A stretch of DNA of 64,000 nt. Source: Weeksellaceae bacterium (GTDB taxonomy: Bacteria > Bacteroidota > Bacteroidia > Flavobacteriales > Weeksellaceae). The translations under genes were made by a program, and so were the position numbers. This document shows, in pieces, positions 52,190-61,559 of the stretch. Each line of letters starts with the position of its first letter. Positions within the stretch are counted from its first letter, which is position 1. Under the pieces are notes generated by a model. The model was not told the DNA's origin and ran no database searches. It saw nothing but the letters and a program-made list of their open reading frames with translations. The DNA is taken from the NCBI GenBank assembly GCA_949788275.1, contig OX460916.1, positions 2,666,001 through 2,730,000 of the forward strand. Direction: 5' to 3'.

Positions 52190-53073
52190 TGGCAAAAGTA
52201 GCATTATACGGTCAAAAAACCAGTACGTCTTTAGAAGACATTATTACACCTTTTCTAGATTATCTAATGACGAACAATATTGACTATTGTATCGAGCGGC
52301 ATTTTTTAGAGATCATTCAACCATTAACAACAATTGATTTATCCACGTGTGAAGTATTTTCAAGCTACGAAGATTTAGATAAGTCAATTTTATTCTTATT
52401 TACCTTTGGCGGCGATGGAACAATCTTATCAGCAACAACCATTGTAGGGGACTCTATGATTCCTCTTGTAGGTGTAAATACAGGACGGTTAGGTTTCCTT
52501 GCGACGATTAACAAAACAGTTTTATTGGAGCAGTTAAACGCTTTTTTCAGTGGCAATTACAATATTATTCCAAGATCACTACTTAAAATAACACGAAGCG
52601 ACGGGGTTGAAATTGAAAATAATTACGCCATCAATGAAATTACGGTTGTGCGAAGAGAGACAACCAGTATGATTACGGTGGATGCTTATTTAAACGACGA
52701 GTTTTTAAACTCCTTTTGGTCGGATGGATTAATTATCTCAACACCTACGGGTTCTACAGGTTATTCGCTTAGTTGTGGAGGCCCAATTGTTCACCCTTCC
52801 AATGAAAATTTCATAATTACCCCCATTGCCCCTCACAATTTAAATGTAAGACCGTTAATAGTATCAGAAAATTCGAAGATTGACCTGAAAATTAGAAGTC
52901 GTGCCAATGAGTACTTTTTATCCTTGGATTCCCGCAACCTCGCTTTATCCACTGATGTCGCTTTACGAATAGAAAAAGCTGAATTTAAAGTGCTTATTGT
53001 GGAGTCAAAAGACGCCAGTTATTTTACAACATTAAGGGAGAAAATGTTGTGGGGATCCGATAAACGTAATTAA
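52189..53073 (+). CDS. nadK: NAD kinase
   Basis: 294 residues. GGDGT at 74-78, the NE motif in NNYAINEITVVRRETTSM, and STPTGSTGYSLS that binds NAD. Makes NADP from NAD. Start overlaps the CBS gene stop. DUF6089, uppS and bamA follow in the order usual for Bacteroidota. Confidence 0.95.
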   Translation: MAKVALYGQKTSTSLEDIITPFLDYLMTNNIDYCIERHFLEIIQPLTTIDLSTCEVFSSYEDLDKSILFLFTFGGDGTILSATTIVGDSMIPLVGVNTGRLGFLATINKTVLLEQLNAFFSGNYNIIPRSLLKITRSDGVEIENNYAINEITVVRRETTSMITVDAYLNDEFLNSFWSDGLIISTPTGSTGYSLSCGGPIVHPSNENFIITPIAPHNLNVRPLIVSENSKIDLKIRSRANEYFLSLDSRNLALSTDVALRIEKAEFKVLIVESKDASYFTTLREKMLWGSDKRN

Positions 53074-53132
53074 GATTTACAATAAAACTTCTTAATTTTT
53101 GTTAAATCAGTTACGTTGAATCGACTTTTGTT

Positions 53133-53140
53133 TATATTTG
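53133..53140 (+). promoter_or_regulatory. -7 element before the DUF6089 gene
   Basis: TATATTTG, perfect TAnnTTTG, 51 bp before the ATG at 53192; gives an internal promoter to the DUF6089-uppS-bamA block. Confidence 0.55.
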
Positions 53141-53191
53141 TTCGAATTTATTAATAAAGTAAGCAAAAGCCCGAAAAATTAACAATTAACA

Positions 53192-53965
53192 ATGAGGAAA
53201 TTTTTTTTATTCATCTTTGTCCTTTGTATAGCACAAAGCATTCAAGCGCAAAGACATGAAATTGGTATTTTTGCAGGTGGAGCAAATGTGATTGGGGATG
53301 TAGGAAAAGGTACCTATATCAATCCATTTCCGACAAAGGCGGAAGCGGATGGTAAGATTATCTTACCCATTGCAATCGGAGGACTATATCGTTTTAACAT
53401 AAATCCATTTATGGGACTTCGTGTTAATTTAACTTACGCTAAAGTAGCCGCAGGAGATTATCGTTCAAGTGAGCAATATAAAATAGATCGAAACAAACAT
53501 TTTAACAACAATATCCTAGAAGGTTCGCTTGTTTTTGAGTATAACTTTTTTGATATTAATGAGAGTCAGCAGACTGCTCAATCGCCTTACCTCTTTTTTG
53601 GTGCAGGGATATTTTCTGCCAAGCATAGGGAGTACGATTATCACTCCAAGAATAAAGAAATAATTGAAGATCATTTTAACAAGCAAGCTTTAACTATTCC
53701 TTTTGGTGTTGGTTATAAAATACGTTATAATTACACCTGGGTTTTGTCACTTGAAACGGGTGTAAGATATACGAAGACAGATTATATAGACTATAATGTG
53801 GCTAAGTTTACGCCCAAATTGATGGAGGCCGCTAAAAAAAATTATGCGCTTCAGGATGAAATAAATAGTTTAACCTACGGAAACCTTTCTAATAACGATT
53901 GGTACGTGTTTACAGGCTTATCCTTAACCTATAGTTTTGGTAGACCTGCTTGTTACTGTAATTAA
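53192..53965 (+). CDS. DUF6089 outer-membrane beta-barrel protein
   Basis: 257 residues with a signal peptide (MRKFFLFIFVLCIAQSIQAQ), then alternating strands (EIGIFAGGANVIGDVGKG, LRVNLTYAKVAAGDY, SLVFEYNFF, PYLFFGAGIF) of a small OmpA/PorG-like barrel. Conserved between nadK and uppS in Bacteroidota. PorG, a related protein, belongs to type IX secretion; the role of this one is not fixed. Confidence 0.85.
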   Translation: MRKFFLFIFVLCIAQSIQAQRHEIGIFAGGANVIGDVGKGTYINPFPTKAEADGKIILPIAIGGLYRFNINPFMGLRVNLTYAKVAAGDYRSSEQYKIDRNKHFNNNILEGSLVFEYNFFDINESQQTAQSPYLFFGAGIFSAKHREYDYHSKNKEIIEDHFNKQALTIPFGVGYKIRYNYTWVLSLETGVRYTKTDYIDYNVAKFTPKLMEAAKKNYALQDEINSLTYGNLSNNDWYVFTGLSLTYSFGRPACYCN

Positions 53966-53972
53966 GAATAGG

Positions 53973-54722
53973 ATGGATAGCAGTTTACTAGAACAAATTA
54001 ATAAAGAAAATATCCCTCAACACGTAGCTATTATTATGGATGGAAACGGACGTTGGGCTAAATTGAATGGAAAAGAACGCACATTTGGTCATAAAAATGC
54101 CATAAAAGCCGTACGCCAATCCATTGAAACGTGTCGCGATTTAGGCATTAAATATTTAACTCTTTATGCCTTTTCAACAGAGAACTGGAATCGCCCTAAG
54201 CTTGAAGTTAATTTCCTCATGACTCTCTTGAGTGCTACAATCAAAAGTGAAATTAAAGAATTACATAAGAGTAATTTGAAATTAAACGTGATTGGTGACT
54301 TGAGTCAATTACCTTCAAAAGCAAAAAAAGACCTTGATTATGCCATAGATTTAACGAAGGACAACCATGGTGCAGTGCTTACATTAGCCCTGAGTTATGG
54401 GTCAAAAGAAGAACTATTACGCGCCATTAAAGCCATTGCTTTACAACATAAGGAAGGAAAAATTGAAATTGATGAAATCAATGAAGAATTGGTTCATCAA
54501 AATTTATATACATACGATTTACCCATGGTAGATTTACTAATTAGAACGAGTGGTGAAACTCGAATTAGTAATTTCTTGCTTTGGCAAATCGCTTACGCAG
54601 AACTTTATTTTACCGAAGTATTATGGCCTGATTTTTCAACTGAAGAATTTTACAAAGCCATTATAAGCTATCAAAATCGTGAAAGGCGATTTGGTAAAAC
54701 AAGTGAACAATTAACGAACTAA
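53973..54722 (+). CDS. uppS: Isoprenyl (undecaprenyl) diphosphate synthase
   Basis: 249 residues from ATG 53973, just after the DUF6089 stop. Catalytic Asp23 in IIMDGNGRWA, ENWNRP, and RTSGETRISNFLLWQIAYAELYF. Makes the C55 lipid carrier for peptidoglycan and O-antigen. Confidence 0.95.
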   Translation: MDSSLLEQINKENIPQHVAIIMDGNGRWAKLNGKERTFGHKNAIKAVRQSIETCRDLGIKYLTLYAFSTENWNRPKLEVNFLMTLLSATIKSEIKELHKSNLKLNVIGDLSQLPSKAKKDLDYAIDLTKDNHGAVLTLALSYGSKEELLRAIKAIALQHKEGKIEIDEINEELVHQNLYTYDLPMVDLLIRTSGETRISNFLLWQIAYAELYFTEVLWPDFSTEEFYKAIISYQNRERRFGKTSEQLTN

Positions 54723-54745
54723 TCGTACCGAAATTTAGAGGGATT

Positions 54746-57268
54746 ATGAAGAAAATTATTTGGACAATGTGTATGCTTGGTGCCTATGTGGCGCAAGGGC
54801 AGATAGTAGATTCTACTCAGAACATTGTTTCAACTCAGCAAGATAATTTTATTTTAGATTATGCAAATGCTAAAACATTTGTGCTAGAGGATATTGTTGT
54901 TACAGGCGACGCTAAATTCTCTAAAAATCAAATTATTCGATATGCAGGGTTTGCATTGGGAGAAGAGATTGAATTACCAGGAACTAAAATTAACAATGCT
55001 GTAAAAAAATTATGGCGTTCTAATATGTTTTCGGATATCGATATTTACGTCCATAAAATCAATGGCGATAAAGTAACTTTGGAATTAGTGCTAGTCGCTG
55101 TTCCCAGTCTTGCTGAAATCAAAATTAATGGGGTTAAAAAATCGCAACGCGAAGATTTAATCAAGAAAAACAAGTTAAATCCGGGGATTAAAGTCACCAA
55201 TAACCTGTTAAATACAACACGAAATAAAATCAAAGAATTTTATGTTGAAAAAGGCTACCCCAACCCTACAATTTCTATCGATCGTAAAACATCTGCTGAT
55301 AAACCAGAAGAAGAAAATGTTGAAATTAATGTGAACCGTGGTCCACGTGTGAAAATTAAAGACATTGTTTTTGAAGGCAATAACGATCTTTCGGCTAAAC
55401 GTCTTCGTAAAAAAGGGATGAAAAACACGAAACGTAGATCGATTAACTTTTTCAAATCATCTAAATTTATTGAAGCCAAATTCCAAGACGATTTAAAAGG
55501 GATTGTGAATGAGTATAAATCGGTTGGTTTTAGAGATGCAAAAATTGTTTCGAATGAAATCGTTCAAGTCGATGATAAAAATTTATTAATTAAAATTAAA
55601 ATTGACGAAGGGAAACCTTATATCCTTGGAGATGTAACCTTTTCTGGTAACTCAATTTTCACCTCGGATCAGTTGAACCGTGTTTTTGGTTATAAGACAG
55701 GCGATCGATACGATGCTGTAGGAATTAATAAGAAGATTTCTGGTTCGGAAAAAGATGATGACATTTCTACTTTATACATGGATAAAGGATATTTATTTGC
55801 CCGTGTATTCCCCGTAGAAAAAAGTGTACAAAACGATACCATTAATTTAGATATCAAAGTATTTGAAGGCTCACAAGCAACGATAAATAATGTATCCATC
55901 GCTGGAAATACCGAAGCTCACGATCATATTTTATACCGTGAGTTAAGAACAAAACCAGGCGATTTATTCTCTAAAACAGAGATTAAACGTACATTAATGG
56001 AGCTGGCTTCATTGGGTTACTTAGAGCCAACACAAATCGTTCCTGATGTTCAACCTAACATGGAGAATAATACCGTTGATATCAACTGGAAAGTCGCCAG
56101 TAAATCTTCCTCTCAAGTCGAATTACAAGGGGGGTATGGTGCTGGAACATTTATTGGAACATTGGGTCTAACTTTTGGTAACTTCTCTATTGGAAATTTA
56201 TTTAGAGGAGAAGCTTGGAAGCCTGTACCAATGGGTGATGGCCAACAATTATCGATTAGAGCTCAAGCTGGAAACGGTTATAAAAACTACAGTCTTTCGT
56301 TTATGGAACCATGGATTGGAGGAAAACGTCCTACAGCTTTATCAACCTCTGTTTACTATTCTCAGTACAACTATACCGATCAGAATTATCAGAAGGCACA
56401 TCTGGATATTATTGGGGCAACTGTTGGCTTAACAAAGCTATTAACTTGGCCAGATGATTATTTCCGTTTATCGAATTCATTGTCTTTCCAGCGTTATAAT
56501 TTTGATAATTATAACTTAACCGTTGGGAATACAAACTATGAAAATGGTTCGTCGAATAACTTCAACTATACCTTAGGTTTTACGCGTAATTCCGCTGGTC
56601 CAGATCAAATTTTCCCACAAGGAGGATCAGAGATTAGTATGTCATTTACATCCACAATTCCTTATTCTTTATTCCAAAATAAAGATTATAAAGACATGTC
56701 GGATGTCAATAAATACGAATGGTTAGAATTCTATAAAATTAAAGCAAAAGCATACTGGTACAAAGAATTAGCCGGGAAATTAGTCGTGAAAGTCGGTGGG
56801 GAATTTGGTGTCTTAGGTAACTATAACCGGGATATTGGAACAATTCCTTTTGAACGCTTTTATTTAGGAGGAACTGGTTTATCTCAATCGCGTTTCGATG
56901 GCCGTGAAATCGTATCTCTAAGAGGGTATGAAGATGCTTCACCTTCTGGTGGACAAGTAGGTGATCTTACCCCAACAGGCGGTGGAACAATCTATGATAA
57001 GTTTACACTTGAGCTTCGTTACCCAATTACCATGAGTCAAAGTGCGAAAATTTACGCTTTAACCTTTGCTGAAGGTGGAAATGTCTGGGGAAGTTCAAAC
57101 GAATTTAAACCGTTCGAGTTAAAACGCTCAGTGGGTGCTGGAGTACGGATCTATATGCCGATGTTTGGTTTATTAGGATTTGATGCTGGTTGGGGATTTG
57201 ATAAAGGATTGGGCCAAACCGAACGTTCTGGTTTTGCAACGCATTTTATTATTGGACAACAATTCTAA
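54746..57268 (+). CDS. bamA: Outer-membrane protein assembly factor BamA
   Basis: 840 residues: signal peptide (about 1-19), five POTRA repeats (about 45-425; the first contains FVLEDIVVTGDAKFSKNQIIRYAG), then a 16-strand Omp85 barrel from about 450. The barrel includes RFYLGGTGLSQSRFDGREIVSLRGY with the VRGF/Y-type motif, and ends in HFIIGQQF with C-terminal Phe. Inserts outer-membrane barrel proteins. Followed by two OmpH chaperones. Confidence 0.96.
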   Translation: MKKIIWTMCMLGAYVAQGQIVDSTQNIVSTQQDNFILDYANAKTFVLEDIVVTGDAKFSKNQIIRYAGFALGEEIELPGTKINNAVKKLWRSNMFSDIDIYVHKINGDKVTLELVLVAVPSLAEIKINGVKKSQREDLIKKNKLNPGIKVTNNLLNTTRNKIKEFYVEKGYPNPTISIDRKTSADKPEEENVEINVNRGPRVKIKDIVFEGNNDLSAKRLRKKGMKNTKRRSINFFKSSKFIEAKFQDDLKGIVNEYKSVGFRDAKIVSNEIVQVDDKNLLIKIKIDEGKPYILGDVTFSGNSIFTSDQLNRVFGYKTGDRYDAVGINKKISGSEKDDDISTLYMDKGYLFARVFPVEKSVQNDTINLDIKVFEGSQATINNVSIAGNTEAHDHILYRELRTKPGDLFSKTEIKRTLMELASLGYLEPTQIVPDVQPNMENNTVDINWKVASKSSSQVELQGGYGAGTFIGTLGLTFGNFSIGNLFRGEAWKPVPMGDGQQLSIRAQAGNGYKNYSLSFMEPWIGGKRPTALSTSVYYSQYNYTDQNYQKAHLDIIGATVGLTKLLTWPDDYFRLSNSLSFQRYNFDNYNLTVGNTNYENGSSNNFNYTLGFTRNSAGPDQIFPQGGSEISMSFTSTIPYSLFQNKDYKDMSDVNKYEWLEFYKIKAKAYWYKELAGKLVVKVGGEFGVLGNYNRDIGTIPFERFYLGGTGLSQSRFDGREIVSLRGYEDASPSGGQVGDLTPTGGGTIYDKFTLELRYPITMSQSAKIYALTFAEGGNVWGSSNEFKPFELKRSVGAGVRIYMPMFGLLGFDAGWGFDKGLGQTERSGFATHFIIGQQF

Positions 57269-57320
57269 TTTTAGTAAATTCGCTTAGTTGGCATAATTTT
57301 AGAATTAACACACTGTAAAT

Positions 57321-57899
57321 ATGAAAAAATATATTAGTTTTATCGCGTTATTTTGCTGTCTGATGACAACCGTTTCGGCTCAGAGATTCTGTTATGTTGA
57401 CACACACTATGTGTTAGAAAATTTACCAGAATACACCTCAGCTCAAAACAGATTGCAATCACAGACAGATGCATGGCAAAAAGAATTGGAATTAAAGAAA
57501 GAAAATTTTGCTAAAGTTCAAGCAATTTTTGAAGCAGAAAAAATTCTAATGACACCAGAGCAAGCCAAAGAACAGGAAAAAAAACTGACAGATGAAGCCG
57601 AAGCAATTCGAAAATTACAAGACAAGCGTTATGGACCTCTAGGCGATTTAATCTCTCTTAGAAAAACCATGGTTAAACCTTTACAAGATCAAATTTACAA
57701 CGCCACCAAACAAGTGGCTGACAAACGAGGGTATAGTTTTGTCTTTGATAAAGGAAGTGATCTTATCATGATTTATACCGATCCAAAGTTTGACATTAGT
57801 AGAGAAGTATTGGCTATTTTAAAACCAGAAACAAATTCATCACCTGCTAAAACAGGGGGTAACACAAAAACAAACACAGGATCTAAAAATAAAAAATAA
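57321..57899 (+). CDS. OmpH/Skp-family periplasmic chaperone 1
   Basis: 192 residues: signal peptide (MKKYISFIALFCCLMTTVSA), then FCYVDTHYVLENLPEYTSAQ start of the OmpH core, long Lys/Glu/Gln helices of the tentacles (about 40-100), a strand GYSFVFDKGSDLIMIY, and a disordered Thr/Lys-rich tail. Holds unfolded outer-membrane proteins for BamA. 52 bp after bamA. Confidence 0.9.
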   Translation: MKKYISFIALFCCLMTTVSAQRFCYVDTHYVLENLPEYTSAQNRLQSQTDAWQKELELKKENFAKVQAIFEAEKILMTPEQAKEQEKKLTDEAEAIRKLQDKRYGPLGDLISLRKTMVKPLQDQIYNATKQVADKRGYSFVFDKGSDLIMIYTDPKFDISREVLAILKPETNSSPAKTGGNTKTNTGSKNKK

Positions 57900-57917
57900 T
57901 TAACTAAAAAAGTAGAA

Positions 57918-58433
57918 ATGAAACAAGTTAGATTAATAGCGATTTTCGCAATGATGGTATTCGGAAGTGTATTAACTTTCGCTCAAGAAATTGCTCATAT
58001 TGATACACAAGCTGTATTAGAAGCAATGCCTCAATATAAAAAGGCTGAAACCGATTTAGAAGCTATTGGTAAAAAACATCAAGCGCAATTAGAGCAAATG
58101 GATGCCTCTTTAAAACAATTAGAGCAAGCATTCCAAAATGACATTAAAGGTAAATCTCAAGAAGAAGCTCAAAAGATCGTTACAGAGAAAAAATACCAAG
58201 AGAAGGGACAAGAGTTACAACAGAAAATGGTAACTTACCGTCAAGCCGCTCAAGAAGAAATGGTTAACAAAGAGAAAGCTTTATTAGATCCTATCGAAAA
58301 ACGAGTGATGGACGCTATTAGCTCTGTTGCTGCTAAAAAAGGAATTAAATATGTACTTCCTGCTGGTGTAACTATTTACAAAAATGGTGGTTATGACTTA
58401 TTTAACGATGTTAAAAAAGAATTAGGACTTTAA
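57918..58433 (+). CDS. OmpH/Skp-family periplasmic chaperone 2
   Basis: 171 residues: signal peptide, IAHIDTQAVLEAMPQYKKAE, charged tentacle helices, strand GIKYVLPAGVTIYKNGG. Paralog of the preceding gene, 18 bp downstream, as usual in Bacteroidota. Followed by a terminator. Confidence 0.92.
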   Translation: MKQVRLIAIFAMMVFGSVLTFAQEIAHIDTQAVLEAMPQYKKAETDLEAIGKKHQAQLEQMDASLKQLEQAFQNDIKGKSQEEAQKIVTEKKYQEKGQELQQKMVTYRQAAQEEMVNKEKALLDPIEKRVMDAISSVAAKKGIKYVLPAGVTIYKNGGYDLFNDVKKELGL

Positions 58434-58456
58434 TATAGGCCTTACAGTACTATTTA

Positions 58457-58488
58457 AACCACTATTGTACAATAGTGGTTTTTTTTTT
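58457..58488 (+). terminator. Terminator of the bamA-ompH operon
   Basis: AACCACTATT/AATAGTGGTT stem (58457-58466 with 58471-58480), loop GTAC, 10 T. It rules out a start for the next gene at 58475. Confidence 0.9.
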
Positions 58489-58501
58489 GAATAGAGATTA
58501 T

Positions 58502-59062
58502 ATGAAAATTTTAAACACACATTTACAAGGCTGTTTTATTATTGAACCAAATGTGTTTCAGGACGATAGAGGGTATTTTTACGAAGCTTATAATGAGCAA
58601 AAATTTGAAAAGATTTTAGGTTATAAACCCCTGTTTGTTCAAGACAATCAATCACAATCCCACTTTGGTGTGGTTCGTGGTTTACATATGCAGAAAGGAG
58701 AATTCGCTCAGGCCAAACTTGTTCGGGTTCTCGAGGGAAGCGTACTCGATGTTGTTGTCGATGTTCGCCCAGACTCTCCTACTTTCGGCCAGTCTGTAAC
58801 CGTCGAACTTTCCGCTGAAAATAAAAAACAGTTCTTTATCCCTCGCGGATTTTTACATGGATTTTCGGTATTATCCCCTACAGCTACATTCTTCTATAAA
58901 TGCGATAATGGTTACAATAAAGCATCGGAAGATGGTGTCAATCCATTAGACTCTGAATTAGCTATCGATTGGAAAATCCCTCAACAAGCAATGCTCCTTT
59001 CAGAGAAAGACCAAGAAGCTCCCTCTTTTGCTCAATTTAAACGCGCTAATTCAATGCTATGA
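58502..59062 (+). CDS. rfbC: dTDP-4-dehydrorhamnose 3,5-epimerase
   Basis: 186 residues from ATG 58502, after the terminator T-run. Cupin fold: RGYFYEAYNEQKF, catalytic His62 in VVRGLHMQKG, SVLDVVVDVRPDSPTFG, RGFLHGFSVLS and the Tyr of FFYKCDNGYNK. Third step of dTDP-L-rhamnose synthesis. Coupled to rfbD by a 4-nt overlap; rfbA and rfbB are not here. Confidence 0.93.
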   Translation: MKILNTHLQGCFIIEPNVFQDDRGYFYEAYNEQKFEKILGYKPLFVQDNQSQSHFGVVRGLHMQKGEFAQAKLVRVLEGSVLDVVVDVRPDSPTFGQSVTVELSAENKKQFFIPRGFLHGFSVLSPTATFFYKCDNGYNKASEDGVNPLDSELAIDWKIPQQAMLLSEKDQEAPSFAQFKRANSML

Positions 59063-59916
59063 AAAAAGTAATCGTAACGGGTGGCAATGGGCAATTAGGC
59101 CAAGCAATTCGCCAAATTGCCTCGCATTTTCCACAAATCGAATTTATTTTTACAACGCAAATCGATTTGAATATAACCAGTAAAGAAAACGTTGATACTT
59201 TCTTTAACCTCAATCAATGCGATTATGTAATTAATTGCGCCGCCTACACGGCTGTTGACAAAGCTGAGAGCGAGCCTGAAATCGCTCAACGTATTAACGA
59301 TGACGCCGTTCAATTCATCGCTCAAAAAACAAAAGAAATCGGCTGTAAACTAATTCATATCTCAACCGATTATGTATTCGATGGTTTGCAAGCGATTCCT
59401 AGAACAGAGGAAGATCCTACCAACCCGATCAACGTTTATGGATTGACCAAATTTCAAGGCGAATTGAAAGCGTTAGCGTATAATCCGAACACCCTCATTA
59501 TACGTACATCATGGGTCTATTCTCGTTATGGAAATAACTTCGTAAAAACCATGATGCGTTTATTCAACGAAAAAGAGTCCTTAGACATTATCGATGACCA
59601 AATTGGTTCACCGACCAATGCCATCGACCTTGCGGCTGCAATTGCCGATATCGTTATAAGCGATCACTTTCAGCCCGGTATTATGAATTATTCCAATGAA
59701 GGCCAATGTTCTTGGTTCGATTTCGCTCAAGAGATCAAACGATTAACCAACGCCCCTGTTCAGCTTAATCCTATTCCAACAACAGCTTACCCTACACCAG
59801 CCAAAAGACCAGCGTATAGCTTACTCAACAAATCGAAAATTAAACAAGCCTATGGCTTAAAAATTCCAGATTGGAAAACGAGTCTTGCTGCTGAAATTAA
59901 AGCCATGCAATCTTAA
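59059..59916 (+). CDS. rfbD: dTDP-4-dehydrorhamnose reductase
   Basis: 285 residues. Rossmann GGNGQLG (8-14), ISTDYVFDG, catalytic Tyr127 and Lys131 in YGLTK, QIGSPTNAIDLA. Makes dTDP-L-rhamnose with NAD(P)H. Overlaps rfbC (ATGA). Confidence 0.94.
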   Translation: MKKVIVTGGNGQLGQAIRQIASHFPQIEFIFTTQIDLNITSKENVDTFFNLNQCDYVINCAAYTAVDKAESEPEIAQRINDDAVQFIAQKTKEIGCKLIHISTDYVFDGLQAIPRTEEDPTNPINVYGLTKFQGELKALAYNPNTLIIRTSWVYSRYGNNFVKTMMRLFNEKESLDIIDDQIGSPTNAIDLAAAIADIVISDHFQPGIMNYSNEGQCSWFDFAQEIKRLTNAPVQLNPIPTTAYPTPAKRPAYSLLNKSKIKQAYGLKIPDWKTSLAAEIKAMQS

Positions 59917-59926
59917 ACATAAACCA

Positions 59927-59961
59927 TAAAAAAATCCTGTTCAGTTGAACAGGATTTTTTT
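59927..59961. terminator. Bidirectional terminator between rfbD and serS
   Basis: A7-TCCTGTTCA / TGAACAGGA-T7, loop GT; convergent genes. Confidence 0.92.
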
Positions 59962-59985
59962 GAAGATCAATCAAACGATCAATTA

Positions 59986-61254
59986 TTAGTCAATCACGTC
60001 AAAACGCGTGTATGGTCTTAATTTTTCTGGAATTACAATACTTCCGTCGGGTTGTTGATGATTCTCTAAAAGAGAAGCTAAGATACGTGGCAAGGCCAAT
60101 GCCGAACCATTCAAAGTATGACAAAGTTCTGTTCCGTTATCTCCTTTAAATCGCAATTTCAAACGATTCGCTTGAAAGGATTCAAAATTCGATACTGAAC
60201 TCACCTCTAACCATTTCTCTTGCGCCTGTGAAAACACCTCAAAATCGTAGGTTAAAGCCGATGTAAAACCTGTATCACCACCACATAAACGTAGAATACG
60301 GTAAGGCAACTCAAGGTCTTCTAACAATCCTTTCACATGCTCTACCATCCCCTCTAACGCTTTGTACGAATTTTCGGGTTTTTCTACACGAACAATCTCT
60401 ACTTTCTCAAATTGGTGTAAACGATTTAATCCACGTACATCTTTCCCATAACTCCCTGCTTCTCTACGGAAACAAGGCGAGTAAGCCGTATGTTTTATCG
60501 GTAAATCTTCTACTTTCACAATCTCATCGCGGTAAATATTCGTCACCGGAATTTCAGACGTCGGAATTAAATATAAATCATCTTCCTGAATGTAATACAT
60601 CTGTCCTTCTTTATCAGGTAACTGACCTGTTCCGTAACCCGAGGCTTCATTCACCACAAATGGTGGAACAATCTCCGAATAACCTGCATCCGAATTACGG
60701 TCTAAAAAGAACTGAATCAAGGCACGTTGCATACGAGCTCCTTTACCTTTGTAAACGGGAAAACCTGCACCCGTAATCTTCACACCCAATTCAAAATCAA
60801 TTAAATCGTATTTCTTAGCAACTTCCCAATGCGGTAAGTTTTCAGGTTTAGGGGTTGCTGCCCCTTTTTCAAAAACAATCTCGTTGTCTTCAGCATCTCT
60901 ACCAGCCTTCACCAATTCGTTCGGAATATTTGGAATCTGATACAACAATTCTTTCAACGAATTCTCGTACGTAGCCAATAGATCTTGTAGCTCTTTGGAA
61001 GAGGATTTTAACTCAACCGATTTTTCTTTCATCTGATTCGCTTCATCCGCCTTTCCTTGCTTGAACAAATCACCAATATCTTTGGATAATTTGTTGGACT
61101 CTGCTAATACATTATCTAATTCAAACTGTGTTTTACGGCGAAGCTCATCCACATGGATCACTTCATCCACAAGATGCAAGTCCTTGAAGTTACGTTTCTG
61201 TAATCCTTCCAGTACCCGTTCTTTGTTTTCTTGAATAAAAGAAACTACAAGCAT
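59986..61254 (-). CDS. serS: Seryl-tRNA synthetase
   Basis: 422 residues: N-terminal coiled-coil tRNA arm (about 25-105), class II core with motif 2 FRREAGSYGKDVRGLNRLHQ and motif 3 GSALALPRILASLLENHQ. Charges tRNA-Ser. Minus-strand -7 element TACATTTG (61276-61283) lies 22 bp before the ATG. Monocistronic. Confidence 0.96.
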   Translation of the reverse strand: MLVVSFIQENKERVLEGLQKRNFKDLHLVDEVIHVDELRRKTQFELDNVLAESNKLSKDIGDLFKQGKADEANQMKEKSVELKSSSKELQDLLATYENSLKELLYQIPNIPNELVKAGRDAEDNEIVFEKGAATPKPENLPHWEVAKKYDLIDFELGVKITGAGFPVYKGKGARMQRALIQFFLDRNSDAGYSEIVPPFVVNEASGYGTGQLPDKEGQMYYIQEDDLYLIPTSEIPVTNIYRDEIVKVEDLPIKHTAYSPCFRREAGSYGKDVRGLNRLHQFEKVEIVRVEKPENSYKALEGMVEHVKGLLEDLELPYRILRLCGGDTGFTSALTYDFEVFSQAQEKWLEVSSVSNFESFQANRLKLRFKGDNGTELCHTLNGSALALPRILASLLENHQQPDGSIVIPEKLRPYTRFDVID

Positions 61255-61402
61255 ATTTTTATTGTTTTTACACTACAAATGTAAAAAGAATAAGCGGCTC
61301 AGAAAACTTACAACACCAACTTTCCACTATTTTTCGTAAACTTTCTACTCATCAACACCCATTTAGAATCAAAACACGTTCACGAGTGGGGGTTTACAAC
61401 GG

Positions 61403-61516
61403 TCTAAGGAGTTTAAAGTTTGGTGTGGTTTAAGGTTTATACAGTTTAAGGTTTAATTTTCTAATATCTATATACTGATATCTATAGACTAACAACGGGC
61501 GAATTGCGATTCGCCC
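61403..61516. repeat. Intergenic repeat, left module only (reversed)
   Basis: TTTAAGGTTTAATTTTCTAA, degenerate TATCTATATACTGATATC repeats and palindrome GGGCGAATTGCGATTCGCCC (61497-61516). Opposite orientation to the copy at 15041. The 305-bp gap 61255-61559 has this repeat and the promoters of both flanking genes. Confidence 0.8.
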
Positions 61517-61546
61517 CTACCGACGAATCGCTAAAAACTTTATTTG

Positions 61547-61554
61547 TAGCTTTG
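61547..61554 (+). promoter_or_regulatory. -7 element of the ArsC-like gene, start-proximal
   Basis: TAGCTTTG ends 5 nt before the ATG at 61560; leaderless transcript likely. Confidence 0.5.
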
Positions 61555-61559
61555 TTCTT

